Source: Bryobacter sp.
GTDB lineage: Bacteria > Acidobacteriota > Terriglobia > Bryobacterales > Bryobacteraceae
DNA: 64,000 nucleotides
Direction: 5' to 3'
Assembly: GCA_022843625.1 (NCBI GenBank)
Contig: JALHNH010000029.1
Location: 18,542 to 82,541 of the forward strand
The translations under genes were made by a program, and so were the position numbers. Below the pieces are notes generated by a model. The model did not search any database and was not told where the DNA came from. It was given only the letters and a program-made list of their open reading frames with translations. Below, one piece after another: positions 45,300-53,815 of the stretch. The first letter of the stretch is position 1. Every line of letters begins with the position of its first letter.

Positions 45300-45935
45300 A
45301 TGAAACTTATCGGACGGATTTTTTCGGCATTACTGTTTGTGGGATTGACTCCCTCCTGGGCGGCGGTTATTAATTTCGACGACCTCACCACCAGAGATAA
45401 CTTCTTTGAGTTGGGAATTAACAACACCTATCAAGGATATGTTTGGAGCACGACCCTGGTAGGGGGTGCAACGGGTTCAACGGGATGGGCCTCAGCGACA
45501 ACAGCTGATCCGGCAGATAGTCCAGCGCCGACGCCCGTGAGCGGACTCAGCTATGCGTGGAACTGGAACGGACCTCAATCCCTGTTTATCCAGTTCGGAA
45601 CACCCACGGACGTCACGAGCGCTCATTTTGCAACTCTTTCGTCATCCTATGCCGACAACGCAAGCACCATTCAGTTGTTCGGCTACGACGCCGCCAACAC
45701 CTTGGTGGCCACAGGCTCAATCCTGACTCTGACGGACGCCTTTCAGCTCTATTCCGCGAATTTTGTCGGAGTCAACACTCTTGAGATCAGAGCTGATGGT
45801 CCCGAGCGATGGTTTTCGATCGATGACATCACGTTGAACGACAACTCTGCGGTGCCAGAGCCGGGCTCAGCTTTGTTGCTGGGAGCGGGCGTTTTGGTCA
45901 TCGCCGGTTTGAAACGTCTTAGAAGCCAAGCGTAA
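45300..45935 (+). CDS. PEP-CTERM sorting-domain protein
   Basis: The 211-residue product has a signal peptide (KLIGRIFSALLFVGLTPSWA). A beta-rich body follows (VINFDDL, SLFIQFGTPTDVTSAHFATL, WFSIDDITLN) that looks like an extracellular binding domain. It ends with the classic PEP-CTERM tail: VPEPGSALLLGAGVLVIAG followed by LKRLRSQA. These proteins are exported and processed by the exosortase/PEP-CTERM system at the outer envelope, often with exopolysaccharide production. The cargo role is unknown. A terminator follows at 45970. Confidence 0.88.
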   Translation: MKLIGRIFSALLFVGLTPSWAAVINFDDLTTRDNFFELGINNTYQGYVWSTTLVGGATGSTGWASATTADPADSPAPTPVSGLSYAWNWNGPQSLFIQFGTPTDVTSAHFATLSSSYADNASTIQLFGYDAANTLVATGSILTLTDAFQLYSANFVGVNTLEIRADGPERWFSIDDITLNDNSAVPEPGSALLLGAGVLVIAGLKRLRSQA

Positions 45936-45969
45936 TCAGGGCCTCTAGCGAAAAGGTGCAGTAACCGAG

Positions 45970-46006
45970 GAGGGCGTAATCCATGCGATTACGCCCTCAA
46001 GCTTTT
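45970..46006 (+). terminator. Terminator after the PEP-CTERM gene
   Basis: A 12-bp stem (gagggcgtaatc / gattacgccctc, 45970-45998) is followed by aagctttt. It sits 35 bp after the stop codon. Confidence 0.75.
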
Positions 46007-46038
46007 CTGGTAGCAAAGAAACTGTTCCAGCCTCAGAT

Positions 46039-47328
46039 ATGCCACAATTTAGTGCCATGCCTTCGGTTCACCTGATCACTCTGGATCCCGCTCATTTTCA
46101 TGCCGCCCTCGTCCAAAAGGAGATGTACGCTGGCGTCTCGCCTCTAGTCAGCGTCTACGCGCCCCTCAGCCTCGACCTCACCGAGCACCTCACCCGCGTA
46201 GCCCGTTTCAACCTGCGCCCTGATGCCCCCACGAACTGGCAACTGGAAGTCCACTCGGGGCCCAATTCCCTCAGCCGCATGCTCCGCGAGCAACAACCGG
46301 GCAGTGTCGTAGTCCTCTCCGGCCGCAACGGGTCCAAGATCGAGCGTATTGAGCAATCCGTCGCTCACGGCTTCCATGTTCTGGCCGACAAGCCCTGGAT
46401 CCTCCGCTCGGCCGACCTTCCCCGCATCGCCGCCACCCTCGACCTGGCCGACGAAAAAGGCCTCATCGCCTATGACATCATGACCGAGCGCTTCGAAGTC
46501 ACTTCCATCCTCCACCGCGAACTCGTCAACACCCCCGCCGTCTTTGGCACCCTCCTCCCCGGCACGCCAACCGAACCGGCAATCTACATGGACAGCATGC
46601 ACCGCGTCTCAAAAACTGTCGCCGGTGTCCCCATGCTTCGCCCCCTGGAGTTCTTCGACATCGAGCGTCAGGGCGAAGGACTCTCCGACGTCGGCACCCA
46701 CCTCGTTGACCTCGCCCAATGGATCGCCTTCCCCGACATAGCCATCGATTATCAAACCGAAATTGAAATGCTGGACGCCCGCCGCTGGCCCACCACCCTC
46801 AACGAAGATCAATGGCGCACAGTTACCGGTACAGCCCCGCTTAAGCCCGGCAACTTCGACTACTACGGCAACAATTTCGTCTCCTACACGATCCGCGGCA
46901 TTCATGTAGCAATGGACGTCCGCTGGGATCTCGAAGGTGTCAGCGACACCCACATGGCCCGCTTCCGGGGCTCGAAGTCCAGCATTGAAGTCCGTCAGGG
47001 AGAGCCAGAAGCCTACCGCCCCGAAGTCTACATCGTCCCCAATGATCGCGAGTCAATCGGTGAAGTCCGCGCAGCTCTACAGGTAAGGCTGAACGAACTC
47101 GAATCAAGCATTGACGGGGTCGGCATCATCGACCGAGGCCACGAGTTCCTCTTGGAGATTCCAGACCACCACCGGGTAGGCCACGAAGCCCACTTCGCCG
47201 AAGTCACCCGCCAATTCTTCGCTTACCTGGAAGACCCAAAATCCCTCCCGGCATGGGAAAAGCCAAACATGTTGGCAAAATACTATGTATCCACCAAAGG
47301 CGTAGAAATGGCCGCCGCAAAAAGCTAA
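46039..47328 (+). CDS. Gfo/Idh/MocA-family oxidoreductase
   Basis: The 429-residue protein resembles a putative NAD(P)-dependent oxidoreductase of the Gfo/Idh/MocA group with a special C-terminal domain. The N-terminus carries the dinucleotide fold (HLITLDPAHFHAALVQKEMY). VLADKPWIL replaces the family's EKP motif. The sequence GLSDVGTHLVDLAQWIAF matches the DxGxHxxD catalytic segment, with the Lys in ADKPW. It would oxidise or reduce a sugar or cyclitol, but the substrate is unknown. The start may be at 46039 or at a second ATG, 46057. No ribosome binding site distinguishes them. Confidence 0.85.
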   Translation: MPQFSAMPSVHLITLDPAHFHAALVQKEMYAGVSPLVSVYAPLSLDLTEHLTRVARFNLRPDAPTNWQLEVHSGPNSLSRMLREQQPGSVVVLSGRNGSKIERIEQSVAHGFHVLADKPWILRSADLPRIAATLDLADEKGLIAYDIMTERFEVTSILHRELVNTPAVFGTLLPGTPTEPAIYMDSMHRVSKTVAGVPMLRPLEFFDIERQGEGLSDVGTHLVDLAQWIAFPDIAIDYQTEIEMLDARRWPTTLNEDQWRTVTGTAPLKPGNFDYYGNNFVSYTIRGIHVAMDVRWDLEGVSDTHMARFRGSKSSIEVRQGEPEAYRPEVYIVPNDRESIGEVRAALQVRLNELESSIDGVGIIDRGHEFLLEIPDHHRVGHEAHFAEVTRQFFAYLEDPKSLPAWEKPNMLAKYYVSTKGVEMAAAKS

Positions 47329-47369
47329 ATCCCCTGGCTAGGGAAGGTCGTAATTTGGTACGACAGTAG

Positions 47370-47666
47370 ATGCCCATGGAAGAGACAGCCCCAAGCACCC
47401 AGACCCACGCCGCCCTGCTGGCTAGCATCAAGCAGCGCATTCAAACCGCCCAGGTGCGGGCAGCCCTTGCCGTCAACCGTGAACTCGTGATGCTCTATTG
47501 GGGCATCGGAACCGAGATCACCCGAAGACAAAAGGCGGAAGGATGGGGAACCAGAGTCATCGACAGCCTGGGCCGCGACCTCAAGGGCAGCTTTCCTGAG
47601 ATGCAAGGCCTCTCTCCCCGTAACTTGAAACATCTGAGCTGTTCCGTCAAGTGGCAAGGCCCATAA
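47370..47666 (+). pseudogene. DUF1016 (YhcG-type) N-terminal fragment next to IS110
   Basis: The first ~88 residues (ELVMLYWGIGTEITRRQKAEGWG, RVIDSLGRDLKGSFPEMQG, LSPRNLK) match the N-terminal domain of DUF1016/YhcG proteins, which pair with a PD-(D/E)XK nuclease part and are linked to restriction or plasmid functions. After LSPRNLKH the sequence departs from the family and runs into the 3' end of an IS110-type element. The nuclease half is missing from the window. The IS probably inserted here and the rest was lost. Confidence 0.8.
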
Positions 47667-48965
47667 ATTTGCTCATGCCCATTTTTGTTTCCCACTTGAT
47701 TTCCACAGATGGGCTGGATTTCGGTTGAGGCTTCTTTAAGGCGGCAGCCTTGGTGTAAACGAGCTCGCTATAGGTGACGTTGTTTTTCCAGCAGCGGAAG
47801 AGAATGCGGATCCACTTAAAGGCCAGCGCCCTTACCGCTGTGTTATGACCTTTGCCGGCTTTGCGCTGGTGCTGATAATACCCGCGTGCCCACTGGGAGC
47901 TGACCATGGAGTGCTGCGCCCATCGTGGAAGGTCTGCCGGAGAAAGGCTGGGCAGGCCCAGCGGCAATGAACGTGATGCTTCTTGCCACGACTGGATACG
48001 ACAGGTGCGATACCGTTGTAACACTGGATCTGGTAAGCCGATTCATAGCGGTCCCGTTGGCTGCCCAGTGCGGCGATCAGCCGGGGTGCGATCACTGGAC
48101 CCACTCCGGGGAACGACTTCATGAGCGCGTAGTCTGGATGCTTCTTTACCAACAATTCGATCCGCTGGTCATAGTCCTGGATCGCCAGCAAGAGCTGCTT
48201 CAGAAGGCCTGTCCAGGCGAGTACCGCCACACTGTAACCCGCAATGACAGCCTCATCGTGAGTGGCCGAGATCGCCTTCTGGATTTCATCGATCCGCTTG
48301 TCCAGATAGTCTCCTCCGGAGCGGCTGTTGTGGCTGGTATAGAACTTGCGGATCCTAGCGGGCCGAGACTTCTGTACATCGGATAAGGTTGGCCAGCGCT
48401 CAAGGAACGCCACGGCGATGGGCGAGCCAAGCTCGCCGAACCAATCCAGAGCTTGTGGAAAATACATTTTGAGATGAGCGGTCAACCGATTCGTACATGC
48501 GGTCTTCTGGTCTACAAGCTTGCGCCGTTCTTCTACAAGAAACTGGATAGTTCGAGTCTCGACGTTGTCTGTTCGCAGGGGCCGTAACTTGTCTCGATGC
48601 CGTGTCAGAATATCGAGAATGAGCTGCGCATCCATCGGGTCGTCTTTCGCCCCCGAGGGTCGAAAGGTCTTCCGGTAGCTAGCCAAGGTACTGCAATGTA
48701 CCGGATAGATAATCAGATGCGGGTACTTGGTCAACATAAACACGAGCGGTCCTCTGGATTGCTCCAGCGCGACGGCAATGGGCTGGCAGCCATAAGCGCC
48801 CAGCCAGTTCCGCAGCCCAGGCATCGACGGACTCGGGTGTATGGGAAAGCGATCCCATTTGTGGTTTCGTTTGCCCGGGCATCTCCATCGCCCAGACGTG
48901 TTTTTGATCGGCCCAATCAATAGCATCAAAGCGGCAAATTGTGGTTCCATCGCCGTCTCTCCGGT
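47640..48965 (-). mobile_element. Decayed IS110-family insertion sequence
   Basis: An IS110-type element is defined by its transposase (see next entry). I see no terminal inverted repeats, in keeping with this family. The exact ends are uncertain: the left end must lie near 47635-47650, where the DUF1016 fragment breaks, and the right end lies beyond the transposase start near 48950. Confidence 0.75.
47647..48950 (-). pseudogene. IS110-family transposase, frameshifted
   Basis: The start is ATG 48950 with ggagag upstream. The protein reads as an IS110 DEDD transposase, with FDAIDWADQKHVW (first catalytic Asp), GCQPIAVALEQSRGPL, GAKDDPMDAQLILDIL, and then the C-terminal Transposase_20 part (MKSFPGVGPVIAPRLIAALG, YNGIAPVVSSRGKK and ARGYYQHQRKAGKGHN). 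Three places need a frame change: near 48930, near 48797 and near 47923. At 47923 'cac ga tgg gcg cag' lacks one base. Each looks like a single-base indel, so either the element has decayed or the assembly contains errors. Confidence 0.85.
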
Positions 48966-49367
48966 TGAGTTTCCGGCAGGCATTCCTCACGCGAAGGCCT
49001 TATAGTAGAGCCTGGTGTCTGACTTCCAGGCGGCATCTGAGGATTCGTCTGGAGGAATTGCCAACCCGCCGCCCGAGGGTCTAAAAATAGACATCTAGTG
49101 TCTGGTTGATTCGTTCGTGGCGGCGGGATGCCTGTCCTCAATCAAGCTGGCAGAAGCGCCCAGCCGAAGCAAGGACTCCATTTCCACAATCCGACGCGGC
49201 GACGGCTGTGGAAAACCCTCATCTCAATCTCTCTCCTTTGGAGAAACTATAAGGCTAAACAATTGAATGTTGATCTGGTTACCGGAGAAAATGTCCGTCT
49301 TTGGGGGTATTCATACCCCCCCATCAATCTTAGTGAAATCCCCTAGTGCAGTTCATACTATACGGCC
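48951..49367. other. Intergenic region between IS110 remnant and HipA-like gene
   Basis: About 415 bp with no credible gene. Short inverted repeats are present: gtcta/tagac (49079-49092) and gggggta/taccccc (49303-49320, listed separately). The word gtgtctg occurs twice, near 49014 and 49098. The composition turns AT-richer from about 49220 onward, as in the following genes. Confidence 0.5.
49303..49320. promoter_or_regulatory. Inverted repeat before the HipA-like gene, possible operator
   Basis: gggggta - ttca - taccccc forms a perfect 7-bp inverted repeat ending 47 bp before the start codon at 49368. A C-run (ccc) extends it. The position is suited to an operator or to a hairpin that controls translation. 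No regulator gene is adjacent. Confidence 0.4.
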
Positions 49368-50315
49368 ATGAATGATAGTGATATCAAGTGGATCTCGAAA
49401 CCTCTCTCATTGAAGCGATTCGTTCGGACACTTCCTGGTGGCACTCGTTCCGTCCTCGCAGAACTCAGCGATGATCGCGAGTATGTGTTGAAGTTCCTTT
49501 GTAATCCACAGACGCACCGTTCGCTCGTTAACGAATTATTGGGTACTGAGATTTTTCGATCTATAGGATTGCCCGTCCCTCAACTTCGTCAGGTTTTTTT
49601 AACTTCGACCCAAGAATCAGATGCCGCTGCAATGAGAGGCCACACTCGAAATCAAATGCATGCGTCTAATTTTTGCAATTTCCAGCACCTTGCAGTTTCA
49701 ATACCAGTGAATCGAAACGAAGCCACACTTTACGATATCTTGCCAGAAATGTGCCATGTACTACTGCAAAACAAGAGCGATATGTTGGGAGCGCTTGTCG
49801 TAGATCAATGGCTTGGGAATCTTGACATTCGCCAAACGGTTTTTGCCAAATCGAAATACATTCTCAGGGACCGAGTTTCCAACGCAAAAGTTGGATCGCG
49901 CATTCATTCTGGAATGATCGGAATCTTTATAGATCACGGCTTATGCTTTGGCGGGAAAGATTGGTCACTTCGCGAAATACCTGTCAAATATGGACCAAAA
50001 CATAATCTAGGCCGTTACGAATGTAACTCTTGGCTAAGCATCCTGCGTAAATGGTGCCAACGAGTGGAAGCATTTCCTGATGAGGATCTTCGAAACATTT
50101 TCGCTCTAGTCCCATCTTCATGGCTCCTGCATGAAGATGTTCTTGGCTTGCAACTGCTCCATGACCAATTGCGACGACGAAGGGATCGAATCAGAATCAT
50201 ACAAGAAGACCTGATAAAAGTATGGGAGGAAATGCATATAGGGCAATCTTTTCGCAAAATGCCCTGCTTCGAAGGAAGACTGACATCAAAAGTTGCAAAC
50301 TATTCCTCTCAGTGA
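49368..50315 (+). CDS. HipA-like kinase-domain protein (HipA_2 type)
   Basis: The 315-residue protein resembles the HipA-like kinase family without the N-terminal HipA domain. It has a Lys strand (REYVLKFLCNPQ), then LVNELLGTEIFRSIGLPVPQ, VVDQWLGNLDIRQTVF (catalytic-loop-like D and N) and IGIFIDHGLCFGGKDW (metal-binding D). HipA kinases phosphorylate a protein target and can slow growth, but no HipB-like partner is adjacent. The gene is visibly more AT-rich than the 26-47 kb region, which suggests acquisition. Functional assignment is moderate. Confidence 0.7.
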   Translation: MNDSDIKWISKPLSLKRFVRTLPGGTRSVLAELSDDREYVLKFLCNPQTHRSLVNELLGTEIFRSIGLPVPQLRQVFLTSTQESDAAAMRGHTRNQMHASNFCNFQHLAVSIPVNRNEATLYDILPEMCHVLLQNKSDMLGALVVDQWLGNLDIRQTVFAKSKYILRDRVSNAKVGSRIHSGMIGIFIDHGLCFGGKDWSLREIPVKYGPKHNLGRYECNSWLSILRKWCQRVEAFPDEDLRNIFALVPSSWLLHEDVLGLQLLHDQLRRRRDRIRIIQEDLIKVWEEMHIGQSFRKMPCFEGRLTSKVANYSSQ

Positions 50316-50619
50316 TGCAAAAAGCTAACAAGAAGGCGCATTTTGAATTGACGCCAAGGGACTAGCCACGTCATAGATTTTGAGTTCTTCCTCTGAATAA
50401 TCATGAACTTCATTTTTTTTCAAACATTTATTGCAAAAATGTTTTGAGTCGAATACGCTGGGATCTAGTACCTAATGCTCGATGGTTCTAGTACCAAGCT
50501 AATTCCGTTGCGCGCTGGCATTAAAGGTTAACAATGTTTTGGCCTTAGGCGCTGTCCGACTGGCCACGTAGCTGACAAGCGACTTCTTTACGGAGACCTT
50601 TGAGAGGAACTTTATACTT
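50316..50619. other. Intergenic region before the sigma factor gene
   Basis: About 300 bp, AT-rich, no gene. It contains an 8-bp inverted repeat (aaacattt/aaatgttt near 50420-50445) with T8 before it. It is not a convincing terminator on either strand. A gagagg ribosome binding site precedes the GTG at 50620. Confidence 0.5.
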
Positions 50620-51225
50620 GTGGCTACTCCTGTATTAAATCTAGAAATGTACGAGCTTTTCCAGGAAGTCGGCAATGGTAATTCAGCTGCAATTGAACGT
50701 CTTTATCATTTGCTTCGTCCTGGTATGCTTATTTCTCTCCGAATGAGGATGAAGCGCGATATTGAAGATGCCCTGCAAGAGTCCTATCATTCGCTTCTGA
50801 ACGCGATTGCAGAGGGGCGTATTCAAGACCCAGGCTGTTTAGGTAGCTATCTCAGGACCATTCTCGTGCGTACAGCTAGTAAATTTCGAACGCAAGACGC
50901 GAAGTTAATTGGAATGGAAATCAACGACGAGAATCTAATAGTTGACAATTTCGGAACGCCTGAGCAGATCTACCTGAATAAAGAGCTTCAGAGCAGGATG
51001 TACCAAGTAATGGACTCATTGAATGTCCTAGATCGTGAAATCTTGGAACGGTATTATTTGAAGGGTGAATCTATTCATTGCGTGAGTCAACAACTAGGCA
51101 TGAGTAAGAGGGTCGTCGAAGTCAGAAAATCGAGGGCGAAGCAAAAATTGGTCGGGGCTATGAAAAAAGCCGACGCCCAATATCTGATCCGTCGGATAGC
51201 CCTTCGATGCGCGGCTTCAGCATAA
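50620..51225 (+). CDS. ECF-type RNA polymerase sigma factor
   Basis: The gene starts with GTG, about 10 nt after a gagagga ribosome binding site. The 201-residue protein has region 2 (residues ~15-90: AAIERLYHLLRPGML, RMRMKRDIEDALQESYHSLL) and region 4 (~115-180: LNVLDREILERYYLKGESIHCVSQQLGMSKRVVEVRKS, read in parts). The size and two-domain layout fit an extracytoplasmic-function sigma factor. An anti-sigma-type zinc-finger protein is encoded convergently 93 bp downstream and may be its partner. Its target promoters are unknown. Confidence 0.88.
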   Translation: MATPVLNLEMYELFQEVGNGNSAAIERLYHLLRPGMLISLRMRMKRDIEDALQESYHSLLNAIAEGRIQDPGCLGSYLRTILVRTASKFRTQDAKLIGMEINDENLIVDNFGTPEQIYLNKELQSRMYQVMDSLNVLDREILERYYLKGESIHCVSQQLGMSKRVVEVRKSRAKQKLVGAMKKADAQYLIRRIALRCAASA

Positions 51226-51318
51226 CCAGCGAACGCAACAACAATATTCGGTTTATACGTATTCGGCGGATGAGAAGACCCCAAGAATTCCTCGTGGAAC
51301 TTGTTAAAAAACTCGCCG

Positions 51319-51525
51319 CTAGTTGCCGCGCTCACTACTGTACTTGGAAATTGCATTCATGATTAGAAGCGTCTCTTCATAGCGAGCTTGACAGGCACTA
51401 CAGAGAATTAAGTGCTCTTCAATAGCAACCATTGCCTCACCAGTAAGAATATTTTTGGCAAGATTTTCAGCCTGCTCTTCTAGTTTTAATGCGCAGCTTC
51501 CCATATTGGTGGCCCCTAGAGTCAT
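51319..51525 (-). CDS. Small zinc-finger (zf-HC2-like) protein, possible anti-sigma factor
   Basis: A 68-residue frame (or 61 residues from ATG 51504, which has an agggg upstream) contains EEHLILCSACQARYEE. This is the HxxxCxxC zinc-binding core of zf-HC2 anti-sigma domains. It lacks a membrane segment, so it would be a soluble form. It converges on the ECF sigma gene, which is unusual because such pairs are normally co-directional. The role is inferred from the motif and location. Confidence 0.6.
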   Translation of the reverse strand: MTLGATNMGSCALKLEEQAENLAKNILTGEAMVAIEEHLILCSACQARYEETLLIMNAISKYSSERGN

Positions 51526-51721
51526 TAATTTATTTTTACCTTAAAACCAGTATTTCAATATCATGTAGATGCTTCTTCTATTGAGATCAAGCGCTTAGGG
51601 GCAGTGTTTCACAATTCTGCAAAAAGTCTGTCCCGTCTTGCGGCTGCAAGGTTAAACACTTTTCATCTTAAAAGATGTGAGCTTTTAATTCCTAGGCTCA
51701 CTATACGTCAGACTACCCGAG

Positions 51722-52792
51722 ATGCAAACACCAGCAATAGATTCCCTCAAAATGCTTATCGGCGATTCGCCGAAAATGCTTCAGCTGCAGCACACCATAA
51801 ATAAGCTTAGAAAATGCAGGTGGCCTGTTCTCATCCAAGGAGAAACCGGGACGGGGAAAGAGGTTGTGGCGCGGTCAATTCATGAATACAGAAACCAAGG
51901 TCCATTTGTCACGATCGACTGTTCAGCAATAGTTGGTCCACTCATGGAGAGTGATCTTTTCGGCCATACAAAGGGTGCCTTTACTGGGGCTAGTCAATCG
52001 AAGGCTGGCCTTTTGGAATTAGCAAATGGCGGAACCGCATTTCTTGATGAAATCGGTGAGTTGCCGATTGAGTTGCAGGCGAAGCTGTTACGAGTGCTTC
52101 AAGAAAAAGAATTTCGACCAGTAGGTTCGCTGTCACAAAAAACATCAGATTTTCGGGTGATATCAGCCACAAACCGAGATCTGTCAAAAGAGGTCGAGAA
52201 AGGTACCTTTAGGGCTGACCTCTACTATCGGCTAAACGTCGTGACACTTCGCTTGTCGCCATTAAGAGATCGACGAGAGGACATTCCAAAACTATTGCTT
52301 CATTTTATGCAAAAACATGGCCGGTCAAATCAGGAAATAGAACCCCACGTACTGAGAGCATTGATTGAATACGATTGGCCTGGAAATGTGCGCGAGCTTG
52401 AAAACTGCGTTCAGCATATGCTCGCGGTGAATTCAGGGCCATTATTCAATCAGACAGATCTGCCTTCAAATATTCAGAACGATGCAAAGCGAAATGTTTT
52501 TTCTTTTAAAGCTTCTTCTGCGTTGAATCAGGTACCACCATTTCGCCCGGAGACCTTTCGAGATTCGCATGCAATCTCCAATACAACGTCGAAGACTGTG
52601 CAATCTGGAGTTCGAGCCTCAGTGATGCCACTTGCATTGATGGAAAAACAAGAGATCATCCATGCTCTAACCTTTACAAATGGCGATAGGGCTGAGGCGG
52701 CACACCTCTTGGGTATCGGCAGAACGACCTTATATCGAAAGCTCAAGGAATACAATTTCGAAGAAGATTTATCCTTTTCGCAATCGGCTTAG
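51722..52792 (+). CDS. Sigma54-dependent transcriptional activator
   Basis: The 356-residue protein has no N-terminal receiver. It begins almost directly with the AAA+ domain: Walker A GETGTGKE (40-47), GAFTGA (85-90, contacts sigma54), Walker B GGTAFLDEIGE (~103-113), DLYYRLNVVTL and DWPGNVRELENC. A C-terminal Fis-type helix-turn-helix follows (DRAEAAHLLGIGRTTLYRKL). Activity must be controlled by something other than its own sensor domain. The receiver protein 20 bp downstream is a candidate partner. The codon use and AT-rich sequence resemble its neighbours here rather than the rest of the window. Confidence 0.93.
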   Translation: MQTPAIDSLKMLIGDSPKMLQLQHTINKLRKCRWPVLIQGETGTGKEVVARSIHEYRNQGPFVTIDCSAIVGPLMESDLFGHTKGAFTGASQSKAGLLELANGGTAFLDEIGELPIELQAKLLRVLQEKEFRPVGSLSQKTSDFRVISATNRDLSKEVEKGTFRADLYYRLNVVTLRLSPLRDRREDIPKLLLHFMQKHGRSNQEIEPHVLRALIEYDWPGNVRELENCVQHMLAVNSGPLFNQTDLPSNIQNDAKRNVFSFKASSALNQVPPFRPETFRDSHAISNTTSKTVQSGVRASVMPLALMEKQEIIHALTFTNGDRAEAAHLLGIGRTTLYRKLKEYNFEEDLSFSQSA

Positions 52793-52812
52793 CCATTCCT
52801 GCGATCATTGCC

Positions 52813-53688
52813 ATGTATCCAATGAAGCAACAATTATTAGGGAAAACAATTCGACTTTTGCTTCTTGAAGATGACCCTGAATATTCACATTTTGTCCGAA
52901 GCGCCCTTGCTGAACTTCTAGAAATACGACCGGTTGATAATTGGCTTAAGCAGTTCGAAATACTCGATGTTGAATCATTGGAAGAAGCATTGGGTTGCAT
53001 CGAAAAAATCGAATTTGATGCAATCCTAGCAGACCTTTTTGTCTTAGACAGTAAAGGTATGAACACTGCTGAGAGTTTGTACTCCAAATGTCCATTAATT
53101 CCTATCGTTGCTCTAATCGAGCAAGAGGACCCGAACCTCACGGTGAAGCTACTACAGAGTGGAGTACAAGATGTGTTAGTCAAGAACGAACTTGATTGCC
53201 TTCCTCTAGGCAAGGCAATCCGTTGTGCGATTGAGCGTTCGATGGCAGTGAAGACATCTTGGATTTCAACGCCAAGAGACAGTCTAACAGGGTTGCTTAA
53301 CCTGCCATCAATTGTTGAATTCGGGCGATCCTATTTCAACTTAATGCGGCACTGTTCGGAGAAATCCGCAGTTGCCAGTTTCGAGATCGGTAGCCTTGAG
53401 AATGTGAAACTGGATTCCGGCAGGCATGGGGAGCAATGGCTACTGCTAGAAGCTGCAGAGTTATTACGGAGATATTCTGAATCCTTTGATCTAGTGGCCT
53501 ATGGAGGTAATGGCAGATTCATAGTGATGAGCCCTGAGCAGAACTCAATTTCACTGCTCAATACTTTAAAGATCATCGAGCAGGCTTTGATTGACAAGGA
53601 CAAAGTGCGGGGAGGCAGGCCATTACAAATTTCACTTTCATCAGCAGATTCAAGAGAAATCGACTGGTCTGATCTATTTAGAGGATGA
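52813..53688 (+). CDS. Response-regulator receiver with degenerate GGDEF domain
   Basis: The 291-residue protein starts with a receiver: acidic pocket E19/D20/D21, phospho-acceptor Asp74 (AILADLFVLDSKG) and Lys124. The second half (~residues 150-290) has the layout of a GGDEF domain: DSLTGLLNLPSIVEF is the usual DxLTGLxNR entry. Where GG(D/E)EF should be it reads AYGGNGRFIVMS, so it is not expected to make cyclic-di-GMP. It may bind nucleotide or act as a protein-interaction domain. It lies 20 bp after the sigma54 activator, which lacks a receiver, so it may supply the phosphorylation input (inference). Confidence 0.8.
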   Translation: MYPMKQQLLGKTIRLLLLEDDPEYSHFVRSALAELLEIRPVDNWLKQFEILDVESLEEALGCIEKIEFDAILADLFVLDSKGMNTAESLYSKCPLIPIVALIEQEDPNLTVKLLQSGVQDVLVKNELDCLPLGKAIRCAIERSMAVKTSWISTPRDSLTGLLNLPSIVEFGRSYFNLMRHCSEKSAVASFEIGSLENVKLDSGRHGEQWLLLEAAELLRRYSESFDLVAYGGNGRFIVMSPEQNSISLLNTLKIIEQALIDKDKVRGGRPLQISLSSADSREIDWSDLFRG

Positions 53689-53815
53689 TCTTTGACCTGC
53701 TGTTGACCTGCTCCCCAAATTCATACCAGCGATTGTTAGTCATTTAGCATTGCTTTCGCTTCCCTAGGTGGCCGCAGGGCAATATTTAAGGTTCCCTTCT
53801 CAGGATGCCAAGCAT

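Noticed and set aside
49128..49346. 72-codon plus-strand frame before the HipA-like gene
   Set aside because: Spans a palindrome and an IS-flanking region; no ribosome binding site or motif.
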